NCBI GenBank assembly: GCA_002382045.1
Contig: DFZJ01000057.1
Coordinates: 1-16,514 of the forward strand
Length of the DNA stretch: 16,514 nt
Reading direction: 5' to 3'
From: Syntrophaceae bacterium UBA4059
GTDB taxonomy: Bacteria > Desulfobacterota > Syntrophia > Syntrophales > Smithellaceae
The translations under genes and the position numbers were made by a program. Every line of letters begins with the position of its first letter. Position 1 is the stretch's first letter. Under the pieces are notes generated by a model that saw nothing but the letters and a program-made list of their open reading frames with translations, did not search any database and was not told where the DNA came from. This document shows, piece by piece, positions 14,869 through 16,514 of the stretch.

Positions 14869-15483
14869 ATGATTGAAAAAAACGTCAAAACGGATTTCAG
14901 CGCAAAAGTGTCTGATCCTGTCATCGGTTCGGATACCTTTGTTCATCCGCTGGCGGCCGTGATCGGCAATGTTATTCTGGGGAACAATGTGATGGTCGCG
15001 CCGACCGCCTGTGTCCGCGGCGATGAAGGCCAGCCGTTGTATGTAGGCCATGAAACCAATGTGCAGGATGGTGTGGTGATCCATGCATTGGAGACGGAGC
15101 TGGATGGTCAGCCGGTGGAAAAGAATCTGATGGAAGTCGATGGTAAAAAATACGCGGTTTATGTCGGAAACCGTGTGTCACTGGCGCATCAGGTGCAGAT
15201 TCACGGGCCGGCTGTGGTTATGGATGATACCTTTGTCGGGATGAAGGTGCTGGTGTTTAAATCTTTTGTCGGGAAGGATTGCGTCATCGAACCGGGCGTT
15301 ATTTTGATGGGTGTCAAAGTGGCGGATGGCCGCTATGTTCCGGTTGGATCGGTCATCAAAACCCAGGCCGAAGCGGATGCTCTGCCTTTGATCACCGCCG
15401 ACTATCCGATGAAGGATATGAACAAAGGCGTGCTGCACGTGAACAAAGCGCTGGCAAAGGGGTATCTGGCAGCAGCAAAATAG
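14869..15483 (+). CDS. cam: Gamma-class carbonic anhydrase, Cam type
   Basis: The 204-residue left-handed beta-helix protein closely resembles the Methanosarcina thermophila enzyme Cam, which interconverts CO2 and bicarbonate as a metal-binding trimer. Expected residues are present: R50, D52 and E53 (Cam R59, D61, E62), N64 and Q66 (N73, Q75), metal ligands H72, H107 and H112 (H81, H117, H122), proton shuttle E75 (E84) and N192 (N202). The offset is 9 early and 10 later, so the alignment is nearly gapless. Both acidic-loop glutamates are kept, unlike CamH-type relatives. There is no signal peptide, so it should be cytoplasmic, unlike precursor Cam. A clear CGGAGGT lies before ATG 14869. It is the last gene before a terminator, 56 bases after coaE. 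Confidence 0.9.
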   Translation: MIEKNVKTDFSAKVSDPVIGSDTFVHPLAAVIGNVILGNNVMVAPTACVRGDEGQPLYVGHETNVQDGVVIHALETELDGQPVEKNLMEVDGKKYAVYVGNRVSLAHQVQIHGPAVVMDDTFVGMKVLVFKSFVGKDCVIEPGVILMGVKVADGRYVPVGSVIKTQAEADALPLITADYPMKDMNKGVLHVNKALAKGYLAAAK

Positions 15484-15500
15484 ATATTTGGAGGACAGGC

Positions 15501-15541
15501 AAAACAGTCGGTTTGATCGGAAACATGAACCGGCTGTTTTT
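15501..15541 (+). terminator. Terminator of the valS-cam operon
   Basis: AAAACAGTCGGTT (15501-15513) pairs with AACCGGCTGTTTT (15528-15540) along 13 positions with one T-G wobble, and the T-run continues to 15541. A-run and T-run on either side make it potentially bidirectional. It separates the cofactor operon from the J-domain gene. Confidence 0.85.
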
Positions 15542-15550
15542 CGTTGCATC

Positions 15551-16279
15551 ATGTTAATCAAAAGCAAATCTGCATCTCACGACCACAAGGAGCATGCCTG
15601 TCTTTCCTGCGGCACGGCGAATAATATCGGGAAGCGGCGCTATTGCTCCGTCAAATGCCGCCAGCATCTCAGGCAGAAGCTCAATACCCGAAGCGGTCTT
15701 TTGCAGGCTTTGAACACACGCTATGCATCCTTTTATTTTACCGGGGACATGATCATTCTGGATGTTGTCCCTCATGGTATCCGTGAGATATTCCGCTATA
15801 CAGCTTTGCGCACGGATGGCATGAAGCCGGCCGAGGATTTCGGAGTTCTGACCAACAGGTTGGGTGATGCCTGGTGGGAAGAAGAAAAGAAGACCAGGAA
15901 AAACTATCTGGCTTCCCGGCGGGTTTTGGAACTGGCGGAAAGACATGTGATTTCAGAGGGGCTAATGCGGCCACGATTAATCAAGGTGGCAACAGCCAAA
16001 CCGGAAAATTTAATCCTGCTGGATATGGCCAAGGCTGATCTGGGCTCCCGTGATCTGATTAAAATGATTAAAAACGCTTACCGGCGGCAAGTGAAAATTC
16101 ATCACCCTGATGCGGGCGGCAAGGCTGCCACCTTTCGTAAGATTCATGATGCCTATCAAGAAATGCTGCTCTGGGCCGACCATCCGACGTTCATCCGCCG
16201 CCGCGGTTTTTCCGATAAATGGTATTACGACGGCGACAACAAAAGATGGGTCCAGCCGATGCCGGTGAGAAGAGGGTGA
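15551..16279 (+). CDS. Zinc-finger and J-domain protein of unrecognised family
   Basis: The 242-residue protein has an N-terminal CxxC...CxxxC cluster (C17, C20, C32, C36), a likely treble-clef or ribbon zinc site in a basic, MYND/HIT-like or primase-like stretch. A middle part (about 48-150) contains WWEEEKKTRKNYLASRRVLELAERH and matches nothing I recognise. A C-terminal J domain (about 163-205) carries HHPDAGG with the HPD motif (185-187) that stimulates Hsp70 ATPase, followed by FRKIHDAYQEML. J domains usually recruit DnaK, so a specialised co-chaperone is the best guess. The start is ATG 15551; an in-frame TTG at 15488 would run translation through the terminator. No Shine-Dalgarno sequence precedes either start. 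Confidence 0.75.
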   Translation: MLIKSKSASHDHKEHACLSCGTANNIGKRRYCSVKCRQHLRQKLNTRSGLLQALNTRYASFYFTGDMIILDVVPHGIREIFRYTALRTDGMKPAEDFGVLTNRLGDAWWEEEKKTRKNYLASRRVLELAERHVISEGLMRPRLIKVATAKPENLILLDMAKADLGSRDLIKMIKNAYRRQVKIHHPDAGGKAATFRKIHDAYQEMLLWADHPTFIRRRGFSDKWYYDGDNKRWVQPMPVRRG

Positions 16280-16514
16280 AGACGGCTCTGCACCGAAGAG
16301 TGTGCCTTTATTTTTTTCCTTAATCACAGGTTAATGACGGATTCCCGCTTACATGCAGGCGGATTTATTTGGTTTATTGCCTTGACTATCCATGAATATT
16401 TGTATTAGATAATTACGCTCCATCGAACTTAAAAATACATCTCAATATGGTTGCCGGCTTTGAAATACGGACGATATGTATTCACATGTATATTTGAAGA
16501 TGACGCGGCATTGC
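16280..16514. other. Noncoding region after the J-domain gene; possible promoter and start of a next gene
   Basis: No complete gene is visible. A weak terminator-like element (GCAC 16290-16293, GTGC 16302-16305, then a T-rich tract 16307-16317) follows the J-domain gene. CCGC and GCGG arms around 16349-16365 resemble a decayed intergenic palindrome. TTGACT (16382-16387) and GATAAT (16408-16413) are good half-promoters but 20 bases apart, longer than ideal. An ATG at 16476 opens a frame to the window edge (MYSHVYLKM), too short to judge. Confidence 0.3.

Overview
The window is about 16.5 kb of bacterial chromosome, densely coding and mostly housekeeping. It holds 13 complete protein genes plus one probable gene tail at the left edge. 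Gene content and order suggest an anaerobic Desulfobacterota (former Deltaproteobacteria), most likely Syntrophia such as Syntrophus or Smithella relatives. The pointers are an ileS-lspA pair, mutL-miaA, an LPP20-type periplasmic protein, an endonuclease-type MutL and a Cam-type gamma carbonic anhydrase. This placement is inferred from gene families, not from a marker-gene comparison. I see no insertion sequence, integrase, CRISPR array, tRNA, rRNA or phage gene.

Layout. Positions 3-125 (+) look like the tail of an unrecognised gene that converges on lspA. lspA (136-633) and ileS (710-3499) are a minus-strand unit, with a heptanucleotide tandem repeat filling their gap. A divergent intergenic region (3500-3756) separates ileS from the plus-strand genes. 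Next comes an exported LPP20-domain protein (3757-4656) with its own strong terminator, then mutL-miaA (4811-7566), then a TPR lipoprotein with SLH-like repeats (7664-8869) ended by a 16-bp perfect hairpin. A long probable operon follows: valS-nadC-birA-coaX-coaE and a gamma carbonic anhydrase (9012-15483), closed by a terminator at 15501-15540. Last are a small zinc-finger/J-domain protein (15551-16279) and about 235 bases without a supported gene.

How the genes work together. The long operon couples a tRNA synthetase to cofactor supply. NadC makes the NAD precursor nicotinate mononucleotide. BirA attaches biotin to carboxylases. CoaX and CoaE carry out the first and last steps of pantothenate-to-CoA synthesis. 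The carbonic anhydrase interconverts CO2 and bicarbonate, the co-substrate of biotin carboxylases. Read together, the distal four genes look like a supply module for CoA-ester carboxylation; this is an inference from context. LspA matures lipoproteins, and the protein at 7664-8869 would be a substrate.

The items most worth a second look are the zinc-finger/J-domain protein, the catalytically complete Cam-type enzyme in the cofactor operon, three period-7 repeat arrays at gene boundaries (two clear, one degenerate and abutting the birA start codon), the terminator-like hairpin in the ileS leader, and the TPR/SLH-like lipoprotein. I did not find a clear new defence or mobile system.
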